Positions 18,243 to 27,496 of a stretch of DNA of 64,000 nucleotides are shown piece after piece. The DNA lies in contig NZ_CP012661.1 of assembly GCF_001620265.1 (NCBI RefSeq), positions 1,798,001 to 1,862,000 of the forward strand. The letters are read 5' to 3'. Each line of letters opens with the position of its first letter. Position 1 is the first letter of the stretch. The position numbers and the translations under genes were made by a program. The notes under the pieces are model-generated. The model did no database searches. It had not been told where the DNA came from and saw only the letters and a program-made list of their open reading frames with translations. This stretch comes from Frigidibacter mobilis (GTDB lineage: Bacteria > Pseudomonadota > Alphaproteobacteria > Rhodobacterales > Rhodobacteraceae).

Positions 18243-19274
18243 TCCGGGGGCACCGCTGTGGAAAGCGTGGCGCAGGCGGTCGGTTGCCAGCGTCATCGCC
18301 TCGCGCGCCGTATCGACCACGGCGCCCGTCCCGAAGAACTCATGCGTCACGCCGTCGAAGCTGCGTTGCAGGACCGGCACGCCGGCATCGTGCAGCCGCG
18401 CCGCCAGCGCCTCGCCCTCTGACAGCAGCGGGTCGAGCCGGGCGTTCAGGATCGTGGCGGGCGGCAGCCCCGCCAGATCGTCGCGCCCCAGCACGTTCAG
18501 CCGCGGATCCTCGGTCTGGCCCGGAAGCGGGAAGGCCTGGGCCAGGACCCACGCCATCCCCTGCCGGCCAAGGGGCAGGGCGTCGGCATGGGCGCGGTAG
18601 GAGGCGGTGTCCAGATCGTTCCCCGCCACCGGGCAGACCAGCAATTGATGCAGGGGCTGGGTCATGCCGTGGTCGCGCGCCGCCAGGGCCACGTCTATGG
18701 CCAGATTACCGCCGGCACCCTCGCCGGCCACCGCCATGCGCAGCGGGTCGCCGCCGAACTCGGCCGCGGTCTCGCTCGCCCATTGCCAGGCGGCGAGCGC
18801 ATCGAGATGCGCGGCGGGGAAGGGATGCTCGGGCGCGCAGCGATAGTCGAAGGCCAGCACCAGCGCCCCGGCGCCGACAGCCAGCGAGCGGGCGCTGGCG
18901 TCATAGGCATCGAGGCCGCCAAGCACCCAGCCGCCGCCGTGGAAATAGACGATCACCGGCAAGGGGCCGGGGCCTTGCGGCAGATAGGCCCGCGCCGCGA
19001 TGTCGCCCGCCGCGCCCGGCACCGGAAAATTGCGGATCTGCAGGCCCTTGTCAGCGGGGGGCGTGCCCACCCCTTCGGCCAGCAGCGAGGCCACCGCATC
19101 GGCGGGGCCGGGCTGCGCGCGGAAGGCCGCCGCATCCAGCCTGCCCGCGGGGCGCGCGCCAAGCGCCGCCAGCCGGTCCAGCACCGCCTGCATCTGCGGA
19201 TCGGGCTTCGCAGGGCCGCTGTCGCCGAACAGCGCGGACAGCAGGCCGCCTGTGGTCTCGCTCAGGACGCTCAT
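18222..19274 (-). CDS. Alpha/beta hydrolase, HSL (lipase/esterase) family, nucleophile Ser replaced by Gly
   Basis: 350 residues with the hormone-sensitive-lipase layout: N-terminal cap region, oxyanion-hole HGGG in VYFHGGGWVLGG, the FDYRCAPEHPFPAA segment, and a C-terminal THEFFG histidine region. The nucleophile elbow, normally GDSAGGN, reads GEGAGGN, so the catalytic serine is glycine (codon GGT, one transition from AGT). As read, the enzyme should be inactive as an esterase. It lies on the opposite strand between amiC and mrcA, interrupting a conserved cluster. Confidence 0.88.
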   Translation of the reverse strand: MSVLSETTGGLLSALFGDSGPAKPDPQMQAVLDRLAALGARPAGRLDAAAFRAQPGPADAVASLLAEGVGTPPADKGLQIRNFPVPGAAGDIAARAYLPQGPGPLPVIVYFHGGGWVLGGLDAYDASARSLAVGAGALVLAFDYRCAPEHPFPAAHLDALAAWQWASETAAEFGGDPLRMAVAGEGAGGNLAIDVALAARDHGMTQPLHQLLVCPVAGNDLDTASYRAHADALPLGRQGMAWVLAQAFPLPGQTEDPRLNVLGRDDLAGLPPATILNARLDPLLSEGEALAARLHDAGVPVLQRSFDGVTHEFFGTGAVVDTAREAMTLATDRLRHAFHSGAPGAMATLL

Positions 19275-19472
19275 TGCGGCTCTCCTTGCAACCGCGGCTG
19301 GCCAAGGCCACCCGATCTTGCCAAACCCCGGCCGGGCGCGCGCGTTCCCCCGGCCGCTCCCGGCCCGGCGGGGTTTCGCGCAAGCGCCGCCGGCCCCGCC
19401 CCTGACACCGAGTTGTTTTGACCCTCGCCGCCACCCCGGCTATAGAGGCGCGGAACCTGCCGGAGCTGCCCC

Positions 19473-22025
19473 TTGATCCGTTTCCTTCTGAACCTCGTCG
19501 GCGCGGTGTTTTCCGCGATCACCATCGGTGCGGCCTTTGTCGCGCTGTCGGTGGGCGCCATCTTCTGGATGTATGGGCGCGACCTGCCCAACCATGAGCA
19601 ACTGGCCCAATACACCCCGAAAACCATCAGCCGGATCTATTCCGGCGAGGGGCGGATCATCGACGAATTCGCCGAGGAGCGCCGCCTGTTCGTGCCGATC
19701 GAGGATGTGCCCGATCTGGTGAAGGGCGCCTTCATCTCGGCCGAGGACAAGAATTTCTACCATCACGGCGGCTTTGACGCGCGCGGCATCATCGCGGCCG
19801 GGGTGGAGGCGATCCGCTCGCGCGGGGAAAACGTGCGCGGCGCTTCGACCATCACCCAGCAGGTGATGAAGAACTTCCTGCTGTCGTCGGACCGCTCGGC
19901 CGAACGCAAGGTCAAGGAGCTGATCCTGGCGACGCGGCTGGAAGAGACGCTGAGCAAGGACAAGATCCTGGAGCTCTATCTGAACGAGATCTTCCTGGGG
20001 CAGAACTCCTTCGGGGTGGCGGCGGCGGCGCAGACCTATTTCAACAAGACGCTGGCCGAGCTGGAGCCGCATGAGGCGGCGATGCTGGCAGCGATGCCGC
20101 AGGCACCCGGGCGCTACCACCCGGTGACGGCAAAAGAGCGGGTGACCGAGCGGCGCAACTATGTGCTGCGCGAGATGTGGCAGAACGGCTATCTGGACGA
20201 GGCGACCTATGAGGCCGAGGCGGCCAAGCCGCTGCGCTCGGTGCAGAACGGCGATTTCCCGGCCTTCCGCGAGGCGCTGCCGCCGCGCGACTATTTCACC
20301 GACGAGATCCGTCGCCAGCTCTCGCGCAGCTTCGGGCAGGAGGAATTCTTCGGGGGCGGGCTCTCGATCCGCGCCACCGTCGATCCCGAGATGCAGTCGG
20401 TTGCGGCGCGGGCGCTGCGCCATGCGCTGGAGAAATACGACCGCTCCATCGGTGTCTGGCGCGGCACCGGCGTGAAGCTGGATGCGGGCACCCTTGGCAG
20501 CGAAGCGGGGTGGCGCGCCGCGCTTGGTGCCGCCGAGGTGCCGCGTGACATCGAGGGCTGGCATCCGGCGGTGGTGCTGGAGGTCGGCGCGCGCGACGCG
20601 CGTATCGGCATCGAGGGCGTGGACGAGGATGCCGATGGCCACTGGATCCCGGCCGAGGACGTGACCTGGGCGCGCAAGCTGATGCCGGGGCGCGAACGCG
20701 CGCCGCAGGCCCGTGTCGCGGGCGACCTGCTGACGGTGGGCGATGTGGTGCTGGTGCGGGCGCTGACCAAAGATGGCGATGGCAGCTTCGTTCGCTGGAC
20801 CCTGCGCCAGGTGCCCGACATCCAGGGCGCCTTCATGGCGATGGACGTGAATTCCGGAAGGGTGATCGCCATGCAGGGCGGTTTTTCCTACCAGTCCTCG
20901 GTGTTCAACCGCGCGACGCAGGCGCAGCGCCAGCCCGGATCCTCGTTCAAGCCCTTCGTCTATGCCGCGGCGCTGGACAGCGGCTTTACCCCCGCCACCA
21001 TCGTCGTCGACGCGCCCATCGAGGTGAATACCCCGCAGGGCATGTGGCGGCCCAAGAATGCCTCCAACCGTTTCTACGGCCCGACGCCGCTGCGCACCGG
21101 GATCGAGCAGTCGCGGAACCTGATGACGGTGCGGGTCGCGCAGGAAATCGGCATGGATGTAGTGGCGGGCTATGCCGAGCGCTTCGGCGTCTACAACCCG
21201 ATGTCGCCCTTCCTGGCCAATGCGCTTGGCGCGCAGGAAACCACACTGTTCCAGATGGTTGCGGCCTATGCGATGTTCGCCAATGGCGGTGAGCGGGTGG
21301 AGCCCACGCTGGTGGACCGGGTGCAGGACCGTTGGGGCCGCACCGTCTATCGCCACGACCAGCGGATCTGCAATGATTGCGCGGCGGACAGCCTGCCCGC
21401 CGGCAAGGCGCCGCAGATCGCCTCCAACCGCGAGCGGGTGATGAATGCGGTCACCGCCTATCAGCTGACCTCGATGCTGGAAGGCGTCGTGCAGCGCGGC
21501 ACGGCACGCGGCATCAACCTGCCGGTGCCGATCGCCGGCAAGACCGGCACCACCAACGATGCCAAGGACGTGTGGTTCATCGGCTTTTCCTCGAACCTCG
21601 TCGCCGGCTGCTATATCGGCTATGACCAGCCGCGCAGCCTTGGCGGTGCCTCGGGCGGGGGCATGTGTGGCCCGGTGTTCCAGAGCTTCATGCAGGAGGC
21701 GATCAAGGAATACGGGGGCGGCAAGTTCAAGGTGCCGCCGGGCGGGCATTTCATCAAGATCGACCGTTTCACCGGCGCGCGCCTGCCCGACGATGCGGTG
21801 GGCGACCATGTCGTGTCGGAATACTTCCGCGATGGCGGCGACAGCTTCATCGGCTTTGGCGCCTATGTCGATGGCGGCTTTGCGATGGGGCAGAACCTGC
21901 CGCTCTATGCCTATGGCGAGCAGGGCGGCGACGAGGGCACCGCGATCACCACCTCGACCGGGGAAAGCCGGGTGATCCCGAAGAAGGCCGATTTCGGTAC
22001 GCTGAGTTCCGGCGGGTTGTATTGA
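19473..22025 (+). CDS. mrcA: Penicillin-binding protein 1A, bifunctional transglycosylase/transpeptidase
   Basis: 850-residue class A PBP. One N-terminal membrane anchor (about residues 8-36), a GT51 transglycosylase domain with EDKNFYHHGG, an OB-like linker domain, and a transpeptidase domain with SSFK (Ser490), an SRN triad and KTGT (Lys690). The start appears to be TTG at 19473, with CGGAGC six bases upstream and the cytoplasmic MIRFLLN leader following. It precedes prfB, as in other Alphaproteobacteria. Confidence 0.94.
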   Translation: MIRFLLNLVGAVFSAITIGAAFVALSVGAIFWMYGRDLPNHEQLAQYTPKTISRIYSGEGRIIDEFAEERRLFVPIEDVPDLVKGAFISAEDKNFYHHGGFDARGIIAAGVEAIRSRGENVRGASTITQQVMKNFLLSSDRSAERKVKELILATRLEETLSKDKILELYLNEIFLGQNSFGVAAAAQTYFNKTLAELEPHEAAMLAAMPQAPGRYHPVTAKERVTERRNYVLREMWQNGYLDEATYEAEAAKPLRSVQNGDFPAFREALPPRDYFTDEIRRQLSRSFGQEEFFGGGLSIRATVDPEMQSVAARALRHALEKYDRSIGVWRGTGVKLDAGTLGSEAGWRAALGAAEVPRDIEGWHPAVVLEVGARDARIGIEGVDEDADGHWIPAEDVTWARKLMPGRERAPQARVAGDLLTVGDVVLVRALTKDGDGSFVRWTLRQVPDIQGAFMAMDVNSGRVIAMQGGFSYQSSVFNRATQAQRQPGSSFKPFVYAAALDSGFTPATIVVDAPIEVNTPQGMWRPKNASNRFYGPTPLRTGIEQSRNLMTVRVAQEIGMDVVAGYAERFGVYNPMSPFLANALGAQETTLFQMVAAYAMFANGGERVEPTLVDRVQDRWGRTVYRHDQRICNDCAADSLPAGKAPQIASNRERVMNAVTAYQLTSMLEGVVQRGTARGINLPVPIAGKTGTTNDAKDVWFIGFSSNLVAGCYIGYDQPRSLGGASGGGMCGPVFQSFMQEAIKEYGGGKFKVPPGGHFIKIDRFTGARLPDDAVGDHVVSEYFRDGGDSFIGFGAYVDGGFAMGQNLPLYAYGEQGGDEGTAITTSTGESRVIPKKADFGTLSSGGLY

Positions 22026-22035
22026 CGACCGAGGG

Positions 22036-22119
22036 AGAAGGGGGGCTGTCTGCCCCCCTCTTGGCGCCTTGCGCCAATTCACCCCCCGAGGATATTTCTC
22101 CAAGGCAAAGGGCAAGGGG
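22036..22119 (+). repeat. Dispersed intergenic repeat, copy A (double hairpin)
   Basis: About 84 bases between mrcA and prfB. It consists of a GGGGGC/GCCCCC hairpin, a perfect TTGGCGC/GCGCCAA hairpin, and the tail CCCCCGAGGATATTT followed by an aaggcaaaggg segment. Nearly the same sequence recurs at 58152-58233, and its tail recurs inverted at 40300-40335. The hairpins may also terminate the mrcA transcript. Confidence 0.9.
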
Positions 22120-22200
22120 CGAGCCTGGCCGGGGTGCCTGCCTTGCCTCACCGGCGCGGGCACGCTATGTCAGGCGCCTGAACCAGCCGGAAGTTAACCC

Positions 22201-23328
22201 ATGCGCGCCGAGACCCAGAACACCTGCGAGACAATCCGAAAATCGCTGAAACTGCTCGGCCAGCGGATGGACTGGGAGACGGCGCCGCACCGGCTTGAAG
22301 AGATGAACGCCATGATCGAGGATGGCGACCTTTGGGCCGATCCCGGGCGGGCGCAAAAGCTGATGCGTGAACGCCAGGTGCTGATGGAGAAGGTCGAGAC
22401 CTACCGGCGGATCGAGGCGGGGCTGTCCGACAATATCGAGCTGATCGGCATGGGCGAGGCGGAGGGCGATGACGAGATCATCGCCGAGGCCGAGGCCGCG
22501 CTGAAGGCGCTGGCCGCCGAGGCTGCGGCCAAGGAGCTGGAGGCGCTGCTGGACGGCGAGGCCGATGGCAATGACACCTTCCTTGAAATCAACGCGGGCG
22601 CTGGCGGGACCGAGTCCTGCGACTGGGCCTCGATCCTGGCGCGGATGTATGTGCGTTGGGCCGAGAAGAAGGGCTACAAGGTCGAGCTGATGGCCGAGAC
22701 CGCGGGCGAGGAGGCGGGGATCCGCTCTGTCTCCTACAAGATCATCGGGCAGAATGCCTATGGCTGGCTGAAGTCGGAATCGGGTGTGCACCGGCTGGTG
22801 CGGATCTCGCCCTATGACAGCGCGGCGCGGCGGCACACCTCGTTTTCCTCGGTCTGGGTCTATCCGGTGGTCGATGACAATATCGAGATCGTCATCCCCG
22901 ACAACGAGATCCGCATCGATACCTATCGCTCCTCGGGGGCGGGCGGGCAGCACGTCAACACCACCGACTCGGCGGTGCGCATCACCCACCTTCCCACCAA
23001 TATCGTGGTGACGAGTTCGGAAAAGTCGCAGCACCAGAACCGGGCCAACGCGATGGCGGCGCTGAAATCACGGCTCTACCAGATGGAACTGGACCGGCGG
23101 AACGCCGAGGTGAACGCGCAGCACGCCGCCAAGGGCGATGCCGGCTGGGGCAATCAGATCCGATCCTACGTGCTGCAGCCTTACCAGATGGTGAAGGACC
23201 TGCGCACCGGGCATGAAACCTCGGATACTTCCGGCGTGCTGGACGGCGACCTTGACGCCTTCATGGCGGCGACGCTGGCGCTCGACGTGGCCGGCAAGAG
23301 CCGCGCCGAGGCCAATGCCGAGGTGTAG
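22201..23328 (+). CDS. prfB: Peptide chain release factor 2
   Basis: 375 residues; terminates translation at UGA and UAA. The catalytic GGQ is in [16 protein letters not shown]. The stop-codon recognition tripeptide position reads SPY (in [15 protein letters not shown]) where E. coli RF2 has SPF. The reading frame is continuous from the ATG: there is no programmed +1 frameshift with internal UGA as in E. coli prfB. Downstream of mrcA and the repeat. Confidence 0.95.
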   Translation: MRAETQNTCETIRKSLKLLGQRMDWETAPHRLEEMNAMIEDGDLWADPGRAQKLMRERQVLMEKVETYRRIEAGLSDNIELIGMGEAEGDDEIIAEAEAALKALAAEAAAKELEALLDGEADGNDTFLEINAGAGGTESCDWASILARMYVRWAEKKGYKVELMAETAGEEAGIRSVSYKIIGQNAYGWLKSESGVHRLVRISPYDSAARRHTSFSSVWVYPVVDDNIEIVIPDNEIRIDTYRSSGAGGQHVNTTDSAVRITHLPTNIVVTSSEKSQHQNRANAMAALKSRLYQMELDRRNAEVNAQHAAKGDAGWGNQIRSYVLQPYQMVKDLRTGHETSDTSGVLDGDLDAFMAATLALDVAGKSRAEANAEV

Positions 23329-23427
23329 TGCCGGGCGAGGCGATCCCGGTCCGGCTGCCGCGGCGGTGACAGGCGGGGCGGCGGTGCGGGTCCTGTCGCT
23401 ACCTGACGCGCCGCGGCACTGCGCGCC

Positions 23428-24471
23428 ATGACTGCGCAGCGCGCGCTGATCGTTGCGCATGGCCAGCCGTCCGATCCGGGCCCGGCCGAGGCCGCGCTGG
23501 CCGAGTTTGCAGCCCGGGTGGCGGAGTGCCTGCCCGGGGACTGGACGGTGGGAGCGGCGACCCTTGCTGCCCCCGGCGCGCTGGAGGCGGCGCTGGCCCC
23601 TGCCGGGAACGAGGCTGCGCCGCTGCTGATCTATCCGATGTTCATTGCCGATGGCTGGTTTACCCAAGTCAACCTGCCTTCCCGGATCCGGGAGGCGGGG
23701 CTGGAGATCATCGGCGGGGATGGCGGGCCCCGAGGGGTGGGGGAGGACAACAGCTTGAGCCGCGCTGCCGGCGGGGATGGCGGCAGGCCTGAGGACGGCG
23801 TTGAGGGGCGCGGGGCAGGGCAGGTTTCGGGCGGCGGGGTGGACACACCCGCCGGGAACGGCGCGGGGCATCCGGGGGCGGATGGCACCGGCGGGCCTCA
23901 GGCGGTTGCGCGGCCTGCAGGTGAGAAGACCCCCGGCGACATGCGGGCTGCGCCGTCTTCCGCCTCGGAGATGCTGCCGCGCATCGTTGGTTCGGTGCCG
24001 CCCGCCGCACGACCCTCTGTGCGGATACTGCCGCCCTTCGGGCTCGATGCGGGCATCCTGCGCCTTGCATTGCGGGCGCTTCGCACGGCGTTGGCCGAGC
24101 AGGGCCTGCGCGCCGCGGAGACCGGCCTGATCGTCGCCGCGCATGGGTCGTTCAAGAGCCCGGCGCCCGCGGCCGTGGCGCGCCGGCTTGCGCGGGCGAT
24201 CATCGCCGAGCTGCCCTTTGCCGAGATGCGCACCGCCTTCATCGACCAGGCGCCGCGGATCGCCGAGTTTGCCCGCGGCCTGCCGGCCCCGTCGCTGTGC
24301 CTGCCGCTGTTCGCCGCCGCGGGGGGGCATGTCGAGGAAGACCTGCCTGCCGCACTGGCAGAGGCCGGGTTTTCGGGGCGGATCCTCGCCCCGCTTGGGC
24401 TGAATCAGGGCGCGCCGGATCTGGTTGCGGCGGCACTGCTTGCGGCCTCTGCAGAGCAGGGGGATCCGTAA
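23428..24471 (+). CDS. CbiX/SirB-like sirohydrochlorin chelatase family protein with large insertion
   Basis: 347 residues. Residues 1-96 and about 197-347 read as the two halves of a CbiX-type chelatase: VAHGQPSDP near the N-terminus and VAAHGSFKSPAP in the second half supply the metal-site histidines, and ILPPFGLD is typical. Between them, residues ~97-196 (23716-24015) form a glycine-rich, low-complexity stretch with no counterpart in the family. The frame is kept through the insertion. Chelation of cobalt or iron into sirohydrochlorin is the family activity; no other cobalamin genes are nearby, so the substrate is open. Confidence 0.7.
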   Translation: MTAQRALIVAHGQPSDPGPAEAALAEFAARVAECLPGDWTVGAATLAAPGALEAALAPAGNEAAPLLIYPMFIADGWFTQVNLPSRIREAGLEIIGGDGGPRGVGEDNSLSRAAGGDGGRPEDGVEGRGAGQVSGGGVDTPAGNGAGHPGADGTGGPQAVARPAGEKTPGDMRAAPSSASEMLPRIVGSVPPAARPSVRILPPFGLDAGILRLALRALRTALAEQGLRAAETGLIVAAHGSFKSPAPAAVARRLARAIIAELPFAEMRTAFIDQAPRIAEFARGLPAPSLCLPLFAAAGGHVEEDLPAALAEAGFSGRILAPLGLNQGAPDLVAAALLAASAEQGDP

Positions 24472-24817
24472 CCAGCGCCTCGGGGCGCGCGGGGCAGCGA
24501 AGGAGTTGACGTGATCTGACCTGGCGCGCGGCCTCACGTTCAGCCAGATGCGCGGCCGGACGTGCCCCGATCTGGCGAAGCGCCGGCGATGAGGGGCGCT
24601 GGATCGGGGCGCGGTCAACAAGCGGGCCGGATAGACATCGGGACGATGGCACGATGGGGCGACCAGAGGGTGGGCTGGCCAGAGGGCAGGTTGTCCTGTC
24701 GCCTGCCCTATTGCAGGCCGGGGGGCAGCCAGCTCGGGTCCGGGTGGCCCGCATTGGCGTCCGGCTTCCCCGCTGCGCTCGGCATGTGGCGCGGCAGGGG
24801 CGCCGTCTTGCGGCAGA
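24472..24817. other. Intergenic region between CbiX-like and chemoreceptor genes
   Basis: About 346 bases between convergent genes. Long frames run through it on both strands, but none has a plausible start, a recognisable domain or gene-like codon use. I see no strong terminator or RNA. Confidence 0.5.
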
Positions 24818-24983
24818 TCAGAAATCTTCCCAGTCATCGTTGCTGGGCGCGGGTTTCACGGCCAGCGCGGTCAGGCGGCGCCCGCCCCCCGCCGGCAGAG
24901 TGGCCTTGGGGGCCGGACGGAGCTCGGGTTTGCTGGCCGTGCGTGCGGGGGCCGCGGCGGGGGCGCGCGGCGGTGCGCCCGGG
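24818..24983 (-). other. Out-of-frame C-terminal tail of the chemoreceptor
   Basis: In the frame one base away from the chemoreceptor frame, the minus strand reads ARTASKPELRPAPKATLPAG and continues to PAPSNDDWEDF and a stop at 24818-24820. The final DWEDF fits the xWExF pentapeptide that tethers CheR/CheB to chemoreceptors. The frame change can be placed at the CCCGGG run at 24978-24983, where one extra base would explain it. Confidence 0.8.
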
Positions 24984-27428
24984 TGCCGCCGCGCCGCCGG
25001 AGCCGGTGCGGAACCTGCCCATCGTCGCGGTCAGCGACTCGGCCTCGCGGTTCAGCGAATGGCTGGCTGCGGTGGTCTGCTCGAACATCGCGGCGTTCTG
25101 CTGCGTTACCTGGTCGAGCTGGTTCACCGCGATATTGATCTCGGCAAGGCCGGAGGACTGCTCGCGCGCGGAAACCGCAATGTCCGACACACAGGAATAG
25201 ATATCGGCGACCGAAGTTTCGATGCCGCCAAGGGCCTGACCGGCCTGACCGACCAGGTCGACCCCGCGCTTGACCTGATGCGAGGAGGCCGAGATCAGTC
25301 CGGCAATCTCGCGTGCGGCCTCGGAAGAGCGCTGCGCCAGCGCCCGCACTTCCGAGGCGACGACCGCGAAGCCGCGCCCGGCCTCGCCGGCCCGCGCCGC
25401 CTCGACCCCGGCGTTGAGCGCCAGCAGATTGGTCTGGAAGGCGATCTCGTCGATCACGCTGGTGATGCGGGAGATCTTGCCCGAGCTTTCCTCGATCTCG
25501 CCCATCGCCACCACCGCCTCACGCACCACATTGCCCGACATCTCGGCATTGGCCTTGGCTTCCGAGACCATCTTGTTGGCCTGGTTTGCCACATCGGCGG
25601 CGGACTTGACCGATGAGGTCAGCTGATCGAGTGCCGCAGCGGTCTGTTCCAGCGTTGCGGCCTGCTGTTCGGTGCGCCGGCTGAGATCATCGGCGGCCGA
25701 GGTGATTTCGCCGGCCTCGCCGCGGATCGCCTCGGCATTCTCGACCACGCCCTGCATCGCGGCGCGCAGCTGGTCGGTCGCTTCGTTGAAATAGGCGCGC
25801 AACCGTTCGTATTCCTCGGAGAAGGGCTCGGAGAGCTTGGTGGTCAGATCGCCCGCCGCCAGCTGCTCAAGCCCCTGCCGCAGCGCCTCGACCACCCGGT
25901 GCTGCGCCGCCTCCATCTTGCTGCGGGCAAGTTCGGCAGCCGCCTTGGCGGTTTCCGTCGCGGTGACATCGGTGCCAAGCAAGATCAGGCTGCGCACCTG
26001 ATTGGCGCGGTCGCGCACCGCGCCGAAGCTGCCGTCAAGGATCACCTCGCCGCCATCCGCACGGTCGACCCGAATCTGCCCGGTGACGCTGCGGCCCATC
26101 GTCAGGGCATCGATCATCTTGTCGGCATCCTCGAAGCCTTCGACCCGGACTTTGCTGCGGAAGCCGACGCCCACATGCTGCTCGGGGCTGCCGCCGATGG
26201 CGCGGTAGAACTGTGTGTTGGCCGATTCAAGCAGACCTGCGGGGGTGAATTCCGCGCGCAGCTGGTTGGCGTCGATCGCCTCCAGCACCGCGGTATTGCG
26301 CAATTCGACGGAGAGGTCCTTCCACTCGACGACAAAGCCGATATGGCCGCCATCGGTGCCGCGGACGGCGTTGACCTCGATCACCAGGTTCGCCCGACCA
26401 AAGCTGAGTTCAGCGCGTAGCGGCAGCGCCGAAAGGTCGGCAAGCTTGCGGCGGGCCGATGCGGACCTACCCTCGTGGAAGTCATCCATATTACGCCCGA
26501 TCAGCGCTCTGGGATCGAAGTCTTTCAGCCGCTCGCGGATCGCGGCCTCATGCTCGGTCATCAGCCGCAGCAGGGCTGGGTTCACGAACAGGATTTTCAT
26601 GTCGGTGTCGCAGATCATCAGCCCCGCGGAACAGCCCTCATAGGCCGCGCCCTTGAACAGGCCGATGCGGGTCGCTTCCGCGGCGCTTTGCAGCGACGAG
26701 CGGAAGGTCTCGAGCGATCCCGCAATCGCGCCGATCTCGTCATGCCGGTTCAACGCCGGAACCTCGATCGCGTAATCGCCCGCCGCCACCTGCTTCATCG
26801 CGCCATTGACCGCCACCAGCGGCCGCGACACCATGCGGCGGAACGGGATCGACATTGCAAACAGCGCGACCAGCAGCAGCCCGCCCCCGGTCACGTAGGC
26901 GCGGATATGGGTTTCGCGCACCAGCTTGGCGGCCAGGCTGTGGTCTGCGTAGATCACCACCGCGCCTGTCACCACCCGGTCCTTCCCGAAGAAGGCGGGG
27001 TGCGCGAAGGTTCTTTGATCCCCAGCCGTGTAGATGTGATCGGAGGACATTGCCTCGACGGCCGCAGCCGCCATCTCGGCGTTCGGTTCCTCGCCGACAT
27101 GGGTGAAGACCTGTCCCTGCAGGTCATAGGCGGCCAGCGACAGCACGGTTTCGGGGCTCTCGTCGATCACGCGCCGAAACACCTCGGTCACGGCCTCGGC
27201 GTTCTTGAACTGGATGCTGGCGCCCGTCTCATGCCCAAGCATGTCGACGATCAGGCCCGCATATTTCTCGACACCGCTCTGGGCGGTACGCTGGGTGGCG
27301 CGGGCATCGATGATTGCCATCGTGACGACGATCAGCGTGGCGCAGATCGCAAACAGCACCGCGGTCTTGGCAAAAACGGACCGGGGCAAATAGCGCGCGC
27401 CGCGCGCCGGGCCTTCAGAGCGAGCCAT
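24834..27428 (-). CDS. Methyl-accepting chemotaxis protein with PAS domains (tail frameshifted)
   Basis: 864 residues as read. Order: membrane helix (about 18-40), periplasmic sensor, second helix (GGGLLLVALFAMSIPF, near 190), HAMP, two PAS-like segments (about 265-500), a second HAMP, and the methyl-accepting signalling domain with the highly conserved tip EIAFQTNLLALNAGVEAARA. The frame as read ends with an Arg/Pro/Gly-rich tail that is unlike the family; the proper tail ending DWEDF lies in another frame down to 24818. The start has AAGGA upstream. A periplasmic sensor-like gene precedes it on the same strand. Confidence 0.88.
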   Translation of the reverse strand: MARSEGPARGARYLPRSVFAKTAVLFAICATLIVVTMAIIDARATQRTAQSGVEKYAGLIVDMLGHETGASIQFKNAEAVTEVFRRVIDESPETVLSLAAYDLQGQVFTHVGEEPNAEMAAAAVEAMSSDHIYTAGDQRTFAHPAFFGKDRVVTGAVVIYADHSLAAKLVRETHIRAYVTGGGLLLVALFAMSIPFRRMVSRPLVAVNGAMKQVAAGDYAIEVPALNRHDEIGAIAGSLETFRSSLQSAAEATRIGLFKGAAYEGCSAGLMICDTDMKILFVNPALLRLMTEHEAAIRERLKDFDPRALIGRNMDDFHEGRSASARRKLADLSALPLRAELSFGRANLVIEVNAVRGTDGGHIGFVVEWKDLSVELRNTAVLEAIDANQLRAEFTPAGLLESANTQFYRAIGGSPEQHVGVGFRSKVRVEGFEDADKMIDALTMGRSVTGQIRVDRADGGEVILDGSFGAVRDRANQVRSLILLGTDVTATETAKAAAELARSKMEAAQHRVVEALRQGLEQLAAGDLTTKLSEPFSEEYERLRAYFNEATDQLRAAMQGVVENAEAIRGEAGEITSAADDLSRRTEQQAATLEQTAAALDQLTSSVKSAADVANQANKMVSEAKANAEMSGNVVREAVVAMGEIEESSGKISRITSVIDEIAFQTNLLALNAGVEAARAGEAGRGFAVVASEVRALAQRSSEAAREIAGLISASSHQVKRGVDLVGQAGQALGGIETSVADIYSCVSDIAVSAREQSSGLAEINIAVNQLDQVTQQNAAMFEQTTAASHSLNREAESLTATMGRFRTGSGGAAAPGRTAARPRRGPRTHGQQTRAPSGPQGHSAGGGRAPPDRAGRETRAQQR

Positions 27429-27496
27429 CGGAAAAATCCTTGCAGGCAGGTGGGAGGGGGTGGGGCAGGGCCGGTTAGCCCCGCCCTTGGCCTGAC

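Noticed and set aside
24562..25616. Plus-strand open frames over the chemoreceptor end
   Set aside because: They are shadows of the minus-strand receptor and lack start signals.
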